From NCBI GenBank assembly GCA_022578605.1, contig MU394075.1, positions 434,001-498,000 on the forward strand: DNA of 64,000 nucleotides, read 5' to 3'. Numbering within the stretch: position 1 is the first letter of the stretch; the number at the start of each line of letters is the position of its first letter. Position numbers and translations under genes: made by a program. Shown one piece after another: positions 11,507-23,365 of this stretch. Origin of the DNA: Camillea tinctor. Lineage: Eukaryota > Ascomycota > Sordariomycetes > Xylariales > Xylariaceae. The notes under the pieces were generated by a model. That model was not told the DNA's origin. It was given only the letters and a program-made list of their open reading frames with translations, and searched no databases.

Positions 11507-12562
11507 CTACGGAGCATTCTTATAAGCTTCCTTAATGCCGTCTTTATTATTTTCAACAAAATCTCTGAAACCCGTAAATCCTAGGCCGAAGTCATCCAAG
11601 GGAGCTGTATAATAGTCCTTGGTCAGATTTGCGACTGCGACTCTAATGACTTCGCCTTGCTTGATAGGGTTCTCCACAGCGGCCTTCACAGCTTCGTCGA
11701 ACGGTTGGGTTTCGAAGGTTAGTTTCTTCCCCGCTGCAGCCCCGACAATATCGAGGGCCTCTTGCACTCCGAGCCTATCACCCACAAGTTCTAGCTCTTT
11801 CCCATTAAAACGCTCCGGGTCCGAAACAGCGGCCGCGATGGTTCGTCCAATGTCGGTTTCATCAATAAACTTGTTCTTGAAGTCTTTCGTCCATGATGTA
11901 TGCAAGACACCGGTACTCAACAGATCAGGGAACTGCCACTGGGCTGATGGTAGCAGATAGTTGCTCATGAACTCGGAAGGCCGGAGGAGTGTGTAGTACT
12001 TCAGACCCGACTGGCGCACCTTCTCTTCTCCATCAAGTTTATGCTCTACTGCCTGCTTATAGAAGGGGTTCCGATCCCAGCCAGAGCATTGAGTGTTCTT
12101 ATCAAGCCCGATGAAAGTACTGTATATCAAATGCTGGATTGTGCCAGCCTACAATACTAGCAGTCAGTATTTGAATATTCTTGCTATTGAGAGTGAAAGT
12201 CCATGCATCTAGCCTTCAGTCCCGCGAAAGGCCAAAAGGGGGAATAAATGACTCCCAACATTACTCACCTCCTTCGCTGCTTTGATGATGTTATCGTTCG
12301 CTCTAATCTCATCGCTTAGATCTGGAAGAAATATGATTGACGGCCAGAATGCAGCCTGGGTGTCCGCGATGGCGGGCTTGATGCTCTCAAAATCCAAGAC
12401 GTCGCCCTTGAAGAGGATGGCGCCTTGGGATCGAAGAGCTTGTGCAGCTTTCGATTCAACATCTCGCACCAAAGCATGGACTTCGTGGCCACTCGTAAGG
12501 AGAGCCCGTGCCGCAGCACCACCTTGTTTGCCTGTGGCGCCTGCAATGAAGACTTTGACCAT
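11507..12562 (-). CDS. NmrA-like family NAD(P)-binding protein
   Basis: Two exons on the minus strand (12269-12562, then 11507-12148), 311 residues. The N-terminus MVKVFIAGATGKQGG carries the glycine-rich Rossmann loop at residues 8-15. The HLIYSTF and YTLLRPSEFMSNYL segments match the central strands of NmrA/HSCARG-type members of the atypical short-chain dehydrogenase family. These proteins usually sense NAD(P) redox state or bind GATA regulators. Some act as isoflavone-reductase-like enzymes. The donor GAG/GTGAGT and acceptor TTGTAG/GCT are clear. It lies tail to tail with the PTH11-like gene, 237 bases away. Confidence 0.9.
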
Positions 12563-13361
12563 GGTAGATGTGTGTGGTTTGTAAGGGGTTTGAAAGAGAT
12601 ATATAGGTTAGGGAACTTGGGCAGGACGGGCGGATGCTTCTATTTAAACTCATCAACTCGTAGTAACCCCAAGCCTGGTTATATTTTAGTAATGTAGGTC
12701 GTACTTGTATATGCGCGCTCTAGACTACTATATCCAGACCATGTTGCTGCGCATTTCCAATGCAAGGGAAGCGTTTCATTCGTGTACCAATGGACCCCAT
12801 CATCCAATTGGATCCGGTAATTCCCTTTCTAGAGTGTGGCGCTCTACGAAAAGTTACGCACCGCAGCGGCACGTTGAATGTGTTAGTTAATAAACACATG
12901 TTTGCCATCCAGTTTAACAAGCATCACCAACCAATAACCCTACCCTTTTAATGGCCAGCAGCATTTCGTGCTTATTAGCGGAAGATCCGTCTTCGCTAGT
13001 TTCGGAAATATTACTCTTTGTATGCCTCTTCTATTACCAATCCTCAGGTATTATGGACTTCTTACTGTTCCGGATTGCGAGATAGGATTTGCAAGCCTGA
13101 TCTTCTATATGCGAACTTCGGCATTCAAGGAAACTCTTTAAGCAACCTTCACTAGCGATATTCAGGCTATTCGTTGTTCAAAAGCGACACCGGCGGATGT
13201 GAACGTTTCAAATTATTTTTCGAGTACCTACCTAGGTAGGTAGGTAATTATGTATTAACTATTATAGCTATGGAGTTATGTTGTTAATAATGAAATCGTA
13301 AAGAGGAACATACGATGGATGTAATAAGTTAAGTTACCCTAAACTACGAAGTGACATCCCC
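12563..13361. other. Spacer between NmrA-like gene and MFS exporter
   Basis: AT-rich spacer holding the promoter of the NmrA-like gene and the 3' end of the MFS gene. A TACCTACCTAGGTAGGTAGG tract at about 13226-13245 is one copy of a motif scattered through this window. Short open frames near 12700-12950 on both strands are not supported. Confidence 0.5.
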
Positions 13362-15126
13362 TCATTCCCTCATATTTCGTGTAGTGGCGGCGGACCCCTC
13401 TTCATTGTCGGGGCTAGTTGTTGCCCCTTTCTCGCCAAGCAAATTCTTCTTTTTGATGAACAAGGTCATGATAATGAGTAACCCCCCAGCAGCTGTGTAG
13501 AAAGTCCACATAACTCGGAGCGCCGTTACGTATTGAGAAGCAAGGGACTCCGATCCCGTGGAATTAGTTGTCCTAGTGCTCACTGTAAGATTAGCTCCGC
13601 CCAACGTCCGCTGAAGTAAGACGGTCCCGACGACAATCGAGATGGACGTGAAGAGGTTCCGCGCAAATGAAAGTGCAGAGCTAGCCATCGCCACATCTTT
13701 GGGTTGGACATGACTCTGGAGGGCAATCAGAGGAGACTGGAAAAGAGGACCAGAGCCAATGCCAGCTATAATTAGGAATACTATGATTTTGGCCCAATTT
13801 GTAGTCGCATCGAAACTGATAAACAGCCCTGTACCTAGCGTCATCATCACAGCTCCGAACCAAATCGGCACGAGATAATTCCCGGTCTTCTTAATGAAGA
13901 GACCGGATCCGCCAGAAAAGATGGATAGTGGAATGACAAGCGCGAAGAGCGTGACGCCAGAGATGATAGGAGTAAATCTGAGCACTACCTGGAAGTAAAG
14001 GGGTAAGAAGTAGTCGCAGTTTATAAAGACAAGACTGTGTAGGCAGACTGTCGAGAACGACGCAACGTTGGTGAATGACCTGAAGATTCGAACCGGTATA
14101 ATTGGGTTCTTCGTAAAGTAGGCTTCGCAGAAAAAGAACAGCACCAATAAGAGGACCCCAAAAATGAGTAGACATAATACGAATGCGGAATTCCACTCGC
14201 GCAATCCACTAGAGGCTGTTTCAAGGCCGTAAAGAAAGCATATAGTGCCACCGACTATGGTGATACAGCCTAGCCAGTCCAGAGATCTCAGGGCGTCCTT
14301 TACTGGTACACGAGGCCATTTGACATTTAGAGCGAAAAATAGGACAATGATCGAAGCTCCATCGAAGGGCAGATTGATCCAGACTAGTTAAATGTTTTAG
14401 TATGACGTTTCACTTGAATGGGGGCACAAACTCACAGCACCACCTCCAGCCGATTCTTTCTGTGAAGACACCACCTAGAATAGGAGATAGATGTTAGTCC
14501 ATGCATAATGACATCCCGCATATGGTCTCGAGCCAGGACGTACCTAATATCGGCCCAACACAGGATGCAACCGCCCATACTATACCAATGAAGCTATAAT
14601 ACTTGGCTCTGTCCTTCAACTCAAACATGTCCCCGATGATGATGGTAACAAGCACTAATGAACCACCGCTGCCGAGCCCCTGAATGACCCTCCCACCGAT
14701 GAGCATCGATGGCGACTGCGACAGCGCAGCAACCAAGCTCCCAGCCATGAAGACGGCATTGGAGAGCATCAGGATCGACTTGCGGCCGGATATGTCGGAG
14801 AGCTTGGCCCAGATGGGATTGGAGGAAGTGGTCGCGAGGGTGTACGAGCTGCCAATCCAAGCATATTCCGCCGCCGACGCGCCCAGAGTGCGGGAGATCG
14901 TCGGTAGAGCCGTAGCTACGATTGTGACGTCTAACGCGGAGAGAAACAGCGCGAGGCACATTGAAAACATGGCCAAGCGTCTCTGCCACGCCGACATGAC
15001 CGGGATCTTGTCATCGGCATCTTCGGCCGGCGCCGGGCTTGCCGCCGGAGCGGCCTCACCGTGATTAGATGCTGACTCCCTGGTAGACCCCGGTCGGGCG
15101 GTACGGGCGGTCTCCTTTTCCTCCAT
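13362..15126 (-). CDS. MFS drug exporter, DHA2 (14-span) type
   Basis: Three exons on the minus strand (14544-15126, 14436-14474, 13362-14383), 547 residues. After a Ser/Ala/Glu-rich cytosolic tail of about 50 residues come LALFLSALDVTIVATALPTI (span 1), GRKSILMLS (motif A loop), RVIQGLGSGG (motif B) and [23 protein letters not shown] (motif C region, crossing both introns). About 14 hydrophobic segments follow, as in fungal toxin and multidrug exporters of the DHA2 group. The second exon is only 39 bases. The family exports small molecules across the plasma membrane by proton antiport. The closeness of NmrA-like, P450 and PTH11-like genes suggests a possible secondary-metabolite context, but no synthase is present. 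Confidence 0.92.
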
Positions 15127-16353
15127 CGACAGTATAATTGTACGCTCTATTGATGAATGTATTTATTGTAAGAGCAAATATACAACCGCGGCGGAAGTAC
15201 TACTACTGGCGGGCAAGTTGCAAAGTTTATTTATCTTTGACGACCCACGATTTGAAAATTCCAAAACTAGGTAGGTACCTAATATTAGGGACTTTATGAA
15301 CTATGCTTTGCACATCAGTCGATCGGACTGAGAGGGGATGGCCGGATAGGGTAACTACAGACCGCTCAAATTCTCACCTAGGGATGATCGGTGATCCACC
15401 CAAAACATGGGGGCAAGCTTCAAGGTGTTAGTGACGGCCGAGGTATGACAAGATATAAGCTGACATTATGTATGGCTTTGCTTTCGACCTTTTAATGACA
15501 TCAATCCATAGAATGATATATATATGCGGTTTCAGGGAAACTAAGGACATTGTGGACTTTTCATTTACTTGAGAGGGTTCTTATGTAGTGTGGGGGTATC
15601 TTTAGATATAGAGATAGCTATATGTATACTTTTGAATACGTAAACTTAGACCACGATTCTTCAAAGCAAACGAATTAGGATTACATGCTCCCACTTAAAT
15701 ATAATCCATTGACTGTCTCATTATATCATGCATCTAAGCCACGAGAGCGCTCTTCAGCGAGACCGGACTCTAGCTAGCTTAACATATTAATGCTCCTAAT
15801 AAATTGATTCCAATTAACATCAACACCGATACATAATGGAGTAGTTCTTTACCAACGCACATCACAGAGAGCAAAAAATGGTGCTTGAGATCACACTTCG
15901 ACTCAGGCATGGCTCGAGTGTGATTCTACTATAATCTGTATTGGGCTGGATCTCGTGACGCCATGGTTTTGGAGGTGATACAGTGAAGTCGAGTTCGCCA
16001 GTACCTATCGTATGAATAAATTCTACATGGTTGCATTCCATAACAGTATAAGAGATACAGAAGATTGAACCTTGCTAACAACTTACACACTTGTGCGTGC
16101 GGTTACATACGTCTAGTTGAGAATACTAGGCATACACTAATATATAGTTCAAAAGCCCGACATACATAAAGAGGATGTTAAAGTCTACTGAGACGATGTG
16201 ATACCTTAACTAGTTGCTTACACGGTATAACTACTCGAGAAATCCGTCTTCTTGAACAAGCTCATACGACAAAATCATGAAGAAGCAAGCCCCCGAATCA
16301 CTTCCATACCTCCTATTTACGATACAACCAAACGACACCCAATCTCAACAATC
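15127..16353. other. AT-rich spacer between MFS exporter and P450
   Basis: About 1.2 kb with no supported gene. It holds the MFS promoter side and the P450 3' flank. An AGGTAGGTACCT tract is at about 15271-15282. A reading frame at 16252-17253 on the plus strand is the antisense shadow of the P450. Confidence 0.55.
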
Positions 16354-18409
16354 TCAGATCTTCCTCCGCCTCACCCGCAACGTATCACGCATCGGCGGCG
16401 CGATATGGCCAAAGAACCACTTATTCTCGGGGCGGCGGGCGATCGGCTCGATTTCGTACAGCCACACGATGTGCGCGAGCGCAATCTTGAGCTGGTTCGC
16501 GGCGAAGAAGCGGCCGGGGCTATATGTATGCATCATCTCGTTAGCTTCTCTCTTCCCCCCTTTCCGCCATGTAACGCTTCCGCTCCCATGAGCGTAAAAC
16601 AAAAAGGAGATCGCAAAACTCACCAAGCATGCGCTCCATGGCTAAAGCTCATAAACGTCTCACTCGTATGCACTAGCCTCTCGTTCCCCTTCCCCTTCCC
16701 CTCTCCCCCCGCCCCCACAAACCGGAACGCGTCGTACCGCTCCGGGTCCGCGTACACTTCCGCGTCGCGGTGCACGCAGTACCCGGAAACGCCGACCTTG
16801 GTCCCTCGCGGCAGGCGCGTGTTTGTATTCCCATCCCCATTCCCATTCCCGTTTCCGTTCCCGTTGCAATTTGCGGGCGGCAACTCGACCCCCTCCGCAG
16901 GCCTTACCATCTTCACCACGCCGCGCTCGACAAACGCGTGCAGTCGCAGCGTCTCGCGCAGCGCGGAGTCGACGCCGCGCAGGCGCGCGAGGGCGGGCTT
17001 CCCAAAGTCTCCGTTTCCTTTTCTTCCCCCTACCACTCCTGCTTCTGCTCCTGCTCCTGGTTGGGAAGAATCTGCGCCGGTAGAAGAAGAACACGTGCTG
17101 GTAGGATACGGGGAAGGGGAGGGGGAGGGGAGCGAGATAACCTCGCGCACGACCTCCTGGCGCAAAACCGCCTGCGCGGAGCGGCTGGGCGGCGAAGGCT
17201 CACACGCCGCCAGATCGAAGAGCGCGTTCGTCAGCGTGATGGCGGAGGACTGAACGGCGGCGAAGGCGAGCACGGAGAAGCGGGAGGCGATGAGGGAGGG
17301 GTCGAGGGCGATGGGGTCGGGGCTGGGGTGGGATAGGGCGTGGGTGAGGGACCATTGGATGTAGTCGTTCTGCGGCGGGGGTTAGCGGTCTGGTCTGCTC
17401 GGGATGGTGGATAGGGGGGAGAAGGGGCATACAGGGGGTTCGGATTTGACTGGGGACTGTTTCTCGAGCTGGGCTAGGCGCTCACGGATCATAGGTTTGA
17501 GGAACGCTGCGGTGCGGTGGTGCTGCATGCGGTCGTATAGCGTGAGGACGGGGCCGAAGATGCTGTATGTGGCGAGCGTAAGCGGGTTGTATGTCAACAC
17601 TGCCAGACCCATCCATCCACGGATGTGCATACGTACGGCTTGAGGAAATCAGGGAAGAGGCTGATCGCGGCAGCGACTAGGACGACGTTGCGGATGTAGG
17701 AGCTGCACGCCTTCAAGAAGACCTTGTTCCGGCACAGGGGCAGCCCGACGAACACCCTCGTCGACAGCCTAGTGATGATCTCCAGCACGGTGTCGTACAC
17801 CCGTATCTCGCGCCACTCGTCCGTATCCGTGCCCCAGAGCTCCTCGAGACAGGCTTGCATCTCGTCGGCGATGTCATCGGCGTAGGAGTGGATCTTCTGC
17901 GTTAGCTGGTGGCGGATGACCTCGGTGTGGACGGGGCTGCCGGCTCGGTTTGCGCCTAGCAGGGTGTACTTAGCCTGTAGGAACTGCGCGTTGACGTCTT
18001 CTTGGCTGAGGATATGCTCGGGTTGGCTGAGAAGCCAACCGATCTGGGACATCGGGAGGATCACCTGTGGGCCGTCGATGAAGTAGGGCAGCACGTAGAC
18101 CTGGCCATTCTTCGAGTACTTGAAAATCGGTCAGCTCTGTACTGTTCAGAACGGTAGCAGGAGACTAGCCTTATTGTAGCCTTCTTCTAGTAGAAGTCGT
18201 ATATGAAAAATACTAGAGAAATTGGCTTTGGCTCGGGAGAAAGGACCCGGGTTCTCTCCGGCACCAGCCCAGGGTAGGTGATGAGGGAGTCCAGCATCTG
18301 AGAAAAGACGGCGGATAAGGTTGAGTATAACCACTAACAATACAATAATAGAGAGCTTGGTGAGAGCTGCTAGAACAGCACTGAATGCCTCATAAATTAT
18401 AATTACCAT
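16354..18409 (-). CDS. Cytochrome P450 monooxygenase with simple-repeat insertions
   Basis: Five exons on the minus strand (18170-18409, 17637-18118, 17433-17562, 16624-17369, 16354-16519) give 587 residues against a usual 500-530. An N-terminal membrane anchor (about 8-34) points to the endoplasmic reticulum. The ExxR motif of helix K is ETLR at 413-416. The haem loop FSHGAHACPGRFF has its Cys at 533, made by the last splice junction. The PERF-region equivalent is DPERYDAFRF. Two low-complexity inserts, Ser/Pro/Gly-rich at about 365-404 and Asn-Gly repeats at about 446-456, account for the extra length. Intron 1 is best read as GC-AG (AAG/GCTAGT). The frame of exon 3 requires the acceptor at 17563. 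The sequence resembles fungal ent-kaurene-oxidase-like P450s, but the substrate is unknown. Confidence 0.88.
16831..16869 (+). repeat. Hexanucleotide-like CCCATT/CCCGTT repeat inside the P450
   Basis: Imperfect tandem repeat of CCCATC, CCCATT and CCCGTT units on the plus strand. It encodes alternating Asn and Gly on the minus strand, within the P450 insert at about residues 446-456. A second simple tract (CCTTCCCC and similar) lies at about 16682-16708. Confidence 0.7.
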
Positions 18410-20099
18410 TATGTATTAAGAGGAGTTGCCATGTAGCTCATAGAGAAATATGTAAGTTGAAGCTCGATTACATGGCGAGCCCGGGGCTTTATATATTATA
18501 TAGGTGCATTTGCTACCACCGCATGGGAGTGATCGATCACGACTCCTTAGTGAATACTTACATCCGACGATGTGTTGTTCAGCTAATATTATTTACGCCA
18601 TAAGTAAGGGTGACCGCGAGACATAGGATTGTCAAGTGGAATTGAATCGATTTTCTTCATTTTTATCGTGGAGTAAGCAAATATATTAGATGGCTGAAGT
18701 AGGAATATTACCCACTGCATATAGCATAGGATAGAGTATGCATTCACGGAATTCACAACTGGGAGAAGCTGTAGCCTATATTAACCAAGGAATCTTTATA
18801 TGATATCTCACATTTCTGCAAGTGTTTCTATATTAGGTTACCGATTCCCTGGGTACTGATGCTGTTCCAAGTAGAGCTGAAGTGAATGAGGTGTTCTATA
18901 ATGTGATGTCAAGGTATTATACTAAACTTTTTAGGTAAAGGCATTGTCAGGGCTGTGTTCCATAGTTAGCCAAACGTCAGCTATAGGATTCAAAGTAAGT
19001 CAGTTTATCGAACGGATTCACTAAACAATGACCTCAGAAGGTCACCCGACCGGTCAAGTTGTTGATTTACAACATTACTGAGCGGATATTGCTCAAAGGT
19101 TACGCAAAATAGCGGTGCGGTAGAGTAGGTTCCCAACTACAATGTCGTTGAAACCAGCAATGATTAATGCGGTTAACAATGGGCTTATAAACTGGTCAGG
19201 CTACTTGAGGGTATGAAATTTCACTTAATTTGTGCTTTCTTTTCTTTTCTTTTTGCAAATATCCAATATCGACTCTGAGCATCATATAAAATATCCTGTA
19301 GTACCACGATACTAGGTACCTATAACTATTTATTTCATGTTAGTTACCTGAACGGTACAGTGTACTTCTCACCGAGCACCGTAAACTAGGATATTCCATC
19401 GATAGACCAGATACGACCTAGGATTGGACAGGGATTATCTGCTAGGGAGAGCCAATCGGCAGCCGTCCTAGTGAGATCGATCTACCAACACCCGTAATCC
19501 CTCCCCTCTCGGCGCGGATCCCCCACCAGACCGACCAGACCGACCCCGTACGCGGCTGCGCGGATGGGTGCATAGGTAGGTAAGCTGTCAGAATTGAACC
19601 TCGGCGGATGGGTGTAAGATCCACGCGGAGATCCGAAACACCTATCACTCCTTATCTTACTACGAGGTTGATGATACATGAGGATTGGTGGACTTATCAT
19701 CGTACTTTTCTCTTCATAGTACCGTACCGATAACACACGTTACCATGAAGGTCCTAACCTAGGTTACTGAGGTGGGTGTTGGATTTGCTTTCTCTTTAGG
19801 ATCAGATACCGTATTACACAGGTACCTTGAAGGTTCGTGTTGCAGTAGGCTTTCTTTTTGTTGCTCTTGATATCACCCCTACCTCCTTGCCAAAGCCTTC
19901 CTTTCCTCCTCTTTCACCGGATGAGGTCCCGTGAATCATGCATGTATGATGGAGTTTGGTGGTTTCTCTCTATGGTATGATGTCGCCATGGTTGTACATA
20001 ATGATACAGTGTGAGGATGATGTCGAATGCCCGAATGTTAGTAGTCTATGTACAAGGGCATTTCTAAACTTATAATTTGATGTCTAATGCTTTTTAATT
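18410..20099. other. Gene-free spacer
   Basis: About 1.7 kb without a supported gene, mostly AT-rich. Frames at 19442-19736 on the minus strand sit in a locally GC-rich patch (19490-19570) but match no family I recognise. It holds the P450 promoter and the 3' flank of the polyprenyl synthase. Confidence 0.5.
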
Positions 20100-21535
20100 T
20101 TACTTTTGTCGTTTCAATGTCTTGGTCGCCATCTCTAATAGACCGTCTTTAGCATCACTATCTGGGAATGTGCTGAGCGCCGTTATGGCCTGTTGGCAGT
20201 AATCCTCGGCCAGCGCTCTCGTTTGCTCGATACCGTCACTGTTAAGAACCAGTTCTCGTGCCTAGTAAAGGTCAGTAGTGTGCCACGAAAATCGGCATCA
20301 AATCAACATACCCTTTGCACATCGCCTTCTTGTTCAAATTTTCTGCCTACTAGCGAACCTAGCTCTGGGTTCGTCTTCCACGCGAACAACAGCGGTGCAG
20401 TGGCGAGGCCCAATTCTAGGTCAGCTCCAGCGGGCTTGCCCAAGTCCTTGGCTGATCTGGTGTAATCTAGCATATCATCTACTAACTGGAATGCTAGACC
20501 TAGGTTTTTCCCGTAGGTATAGGCGGCCTCCACCGTGGTCACATCGGCGCGGCCCAGCAAAGCGGCAGCGCGACATGACTTAGATATCAAACTTGCCGTC
20601 TTGAGATAGGTTTTTTGTAGGTAGTAAGTAAAAATGTCCTCGGAATACTTGGGGTTTCGCTCGTCGCGCGCCGTGTTCTTTAGCTGCATAAATTCTCCCT
20701 CGACCAAATTGGCAATAACCGTGGCCAGTAGCTCTATCACTTCTGCATTGCGCAACCGCGCCAGAGCCACCGACGCCCGGCCGAGAAGGAAATCGCCTGC
20801 CAATACTGCCATTTTGTTGCCGAATTCGTAATTTGCCGAGGGCGAACCCCGCCGGGAAATGGAGTGATCGACGACATCGTCATGTAGTAAGGAAGCGGTA
20901 TGGATCAACTCGGTAATCTCGGCGAGCCGTCTTTGGGACGGAAGAATATCGCTTTCGGTAGACTCGGGCTGGGACGAGAACCCGGTGAGCGGGGAAGAAG
21001 GGTTGACATCGGCGAGGATGTTCAATGGAGATATCGAGGCATTGATCCCCTCGGTCGAGTGCGCAGGTGCCAATTCGTTTTTCGGACAGATGGCTGTCGC
21101 ACGGGACATTAAAAGGACAATCAACGGACGCACATGTTTGCCCTCGGCTTGTGTATAGTATTTGGCAACCCGGTCAAGGGAAGGATGTCCAGACCCGAGC
21201 AGCTGTCTAATATTTCCCGTGAGGAATTTCATCTCTTTAGCTACTATGCGCAGAGGATCTATAGACATCTCGCCCTTGGTAGCCCGGGTGACGGCATTGG
21301 ACACCATGTTCGAGGCTACCGAGACCGCTGCAGCCCATGCTGAAGATCTCCTCTGGGTGCTATGGTACAAAGCTCGGGATGTGCGTATTCTGAGGTCAAG
21401 GGATGCAGCCCGGGTGCAGTCGGAGCATGGGGAGAAGACCGTGGGCCGGGCTGGGGCACGAGCTCTGAGGAGCACCGAAGCTCCGGTTCGAAGCTGCATG
21501 GTGATGGAGCAAGTTGGTCTTGGAGCTGGTCCCAA
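20100..21535 (-). CDS. COQ1: Mitochondrial polyprenyl diphosphate synthase (ubiquinone side chain)
   Basis: Two exons on the minus strand (20312-21535 and 20100-20261), 461 residues; yeast Coq1 has 473. The Arg/Ala/Ser-rich N-terminus is a likely mitochondrial presequence. A second Met at position 13 could be the true start. Both aspartate-rich motifs are present: LLHDDVVDHS at about 217-225 and LVDDMLDYTR at 351-360, with the GKHVRPLIVLL isopentenyl-diphosphate site near 132. The enzyme builds the polyisoprenoid tail of ubiquinone in the mitochondrial matrix. The intron has GTATGT and ACTAG ends. A Ser/Pro-rich loop at about 150-205 sits before the first DDxxD motif. It is divergent from the VMA12-like gene. 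Confidence 0.95.
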
Positions 21536-22031
21536 GACCCAATTGGATTATAAGAAATTCGGATGGTGTTTTATGAGCATTGGCGATAGTTTTTGGAATA
21601 ATTAGAGCTGGCGAATATGATTTGACGAGAACCTTGGGGAACCTCGGGGGGAGGGGGAGTTTGACGATGTTTGGGTTTGGCGGGTTTTAAGAATGACGCT
21701 GACTGAATAATCCCAGTATATAAGAAAAAAATATTAAAAAAAAATATTCACCCACTAATCGGGAATGTTACTTCCCACCGTCCGATCTACAGTGGGGCCA
21801 TCCCTGCGGCGTTAGCTGTGGCTCAGGTTCTGGGCAGTTCATCTCGTCGGTGCAAGAAAGGCCGATCTATCGCTTATGTCAGCTTCCATTGTGGATACTA
21901 CTTAAGTAAGTACCTACTTACAAGTCCATTCAGGTCCCACCTTTCATGGCTTCTAAGTTATACATACACCTTACACATTACAACTCCGAGCATGTAATAG
22001 CCCAGTACCAACACCAACAAAAACAACCAAA
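21536..22031. promoter_or_regulatory. Divergent promoter of COQ1-type and VMA12-type genes
   Basis: A 496-base region between two divergent housekeeping genes. It contains an A-run (21724-21750) and AAGTAAGTACCTACTTACAA (21903-21922), a near-palindrome. The A/C-rich stretch just before 22032 looks like the leader of the plus-strand gene. Confidence 0.45.
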
Positions 22032-22933
22032 ATGGTACTCCTCACAATGACCCCCTCCATAGTGGAGGCACTCCAGGTGCTGCCCGATTCAACTATTCCA
22101 GAAGCTTCCCGAGACGAAGACGATGACAACATCAACACAGAAAATAAGGAGCCATCTCTCAAGAATCCTGCCATAGGAAACCCCATCAGCCATGCGCAGG
22201 TGCTCGATATCTGGAAGCAATTGAAGACGCAGCAGAATCGCAACGATGTCAGATTGGAGGGTTTACTCCGTGGTGCATCGATATACATACCACCGCCCCC
22301 TCCAAAACCCGAACCTGTTCGCATACTCCTCCGCCTGGTTCCATGTGATAATCTGTGTCCGTAACTAACAGCTTGGCTTTCTAGACCGAGGAATACCAAC
22401 AGCTCATGGCCCGGCTGCGGCGCGAAGAAGAAGAACGATCGTACGAACGAATGCTGAAAAAAGCTCCTCCACGGGAATCGTTTGCCGAAAAGTTCCCTTA
22501 TGCGCCCATGGCCCATTCGTTTGCCGAAGTCAACAAACCGTCCAAGGCTGCCGACTTGGGCGACGATGATATCGAATATGGAGACGTGCAAAAGCAGGTT
22601 ACCCTGATTATGAACTTCCTGGTCAGTATTATTGGCTGTGGAGCTGCTCTCTGGATGGCAGCACAGTGGTGGTCGACGTCGGCACGCATCTTCCTTAGCT
22701 TGGGCGGCAGCATCGTCGTTGCTATCGCCGAGGTTGCCGTCTACTCGGCGTATAGCTGGCGCATGGCGGAAGGGGAAAAGAAGGAGAAGACGAAAAAGGA
22801 AGTGAAGCAGATTGTGCAGTCCTGGGTTGTAGGTGAGGATAACCACGAAAAGAACGAAAAGAACGAAAAGGACACCGAAGAACGAGGACAAGAAGAGACA
22901 GGCCTTCGGAAAAGACTGAAAAATACAAGATGA
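22032..22933 (+). CDS. Vma12/Vph2-type V-ATPase assembly factor
   Basis: Two exons (22032-22316, 22385-22933) encode 277 residues. The central part, RESFAEKFPYAPMAHSF and then DIEYGDVQKQVTLIMNFL, fits the Vma12 family (PF11712). Two hydrophobic hairpin spans follow (about 175-195 and 203-223), and the tail is charged and Lys/Glu-rich with a KNEKNEK repeat. In yeast this ER membrane protein helps assemble the membrane sector of the vacuolar proton pump. The donor GTTCGC is weak, but the downstream CTAAC branch site and TTCTAG acceptor are good and the phases agree. The C-terminal KRLKNTR is not a classical ER-retrieval signal. Confidence 0.85.
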
Positions 22934-23365
22934 GACCAGCGCAATACCAGATAACAATCAAACATAGGAACGAGTTCCCACCTGAGTATACATATCATGG
23001 GTATCCTTTTGGTCATTTGGGTGAGCAGCCGCCAACTCTGGCTGCCAGGTGCCAAGAACTCTTAAGCACCTTGCCCCGCCATGCGAGTGTCGCGTCATCC
23101 GTCATTTTTACGCTAAGAGCTCTAGCTCTAGCTAAACGCGTCTAGACCGCGCTGGTTCCCGCCCTCTTTACGCGTTGTCCAAGTTTAGAAAGATGTTTTC
23201 TCCTCCACCTTGTTTTGTCGCAAATAAGAATAACATCACTGGACTTGGAAATTAATAACACCGATTCATCCTCGTTGCCCGTTGCACATTTTGTTTTTTT
23301 TTTTTCTTTTATTTTTCTTCTTCTTGTTGATCCAGTATTAGGTAGTAGGGAGGATTTTGGTAATC
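22934..23365. other. Spacer before the ESCO-type zinc-finger gene
   Basis: Contains the 3' end of the VMA12-like gene and the promoter of the next gene. An MluI-like ACGCGTCT stretch is seen at 23137-23144 and ACGCGTTG at 23170-23177. ACGCGT is the MCB element of G1/S promoters in yeast, fitting a replication-linked gene downstream. A T-rich run lies at 23288-23325. Confidence 0.4.

Noticed and set aside
16252..17253. 333-codon plus-strand frame
   Set aside because: It lies antisense to the P450 exons. Its Ser/Pro/Phe repeats mirror the simple repeats there. The P450 motifs on the other strand are decisive.
20100..22933. COQ1-type synthase as part of a terpenoid cluster with the nearby P450
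   Set aside because: The presequence and motifs fit ubiquinone biosynthesis, and the neighbour is a V-ATPase assembly gene, so this is a housekeeping block separated from the P450 by 1.7 kb.
21971..22957. 328-codon minus-strand frame over the VMA12-like gene
   Set aside because: Antisense shadow. The plus strand shows paired membrane spans and good splice sites.
22741..23145. Small frames on both strands between the VMA12-like and ESCO-type genes
   Set aside because: They overlap the VMA12-like 3' end or untranslated sequence and have no coding character.
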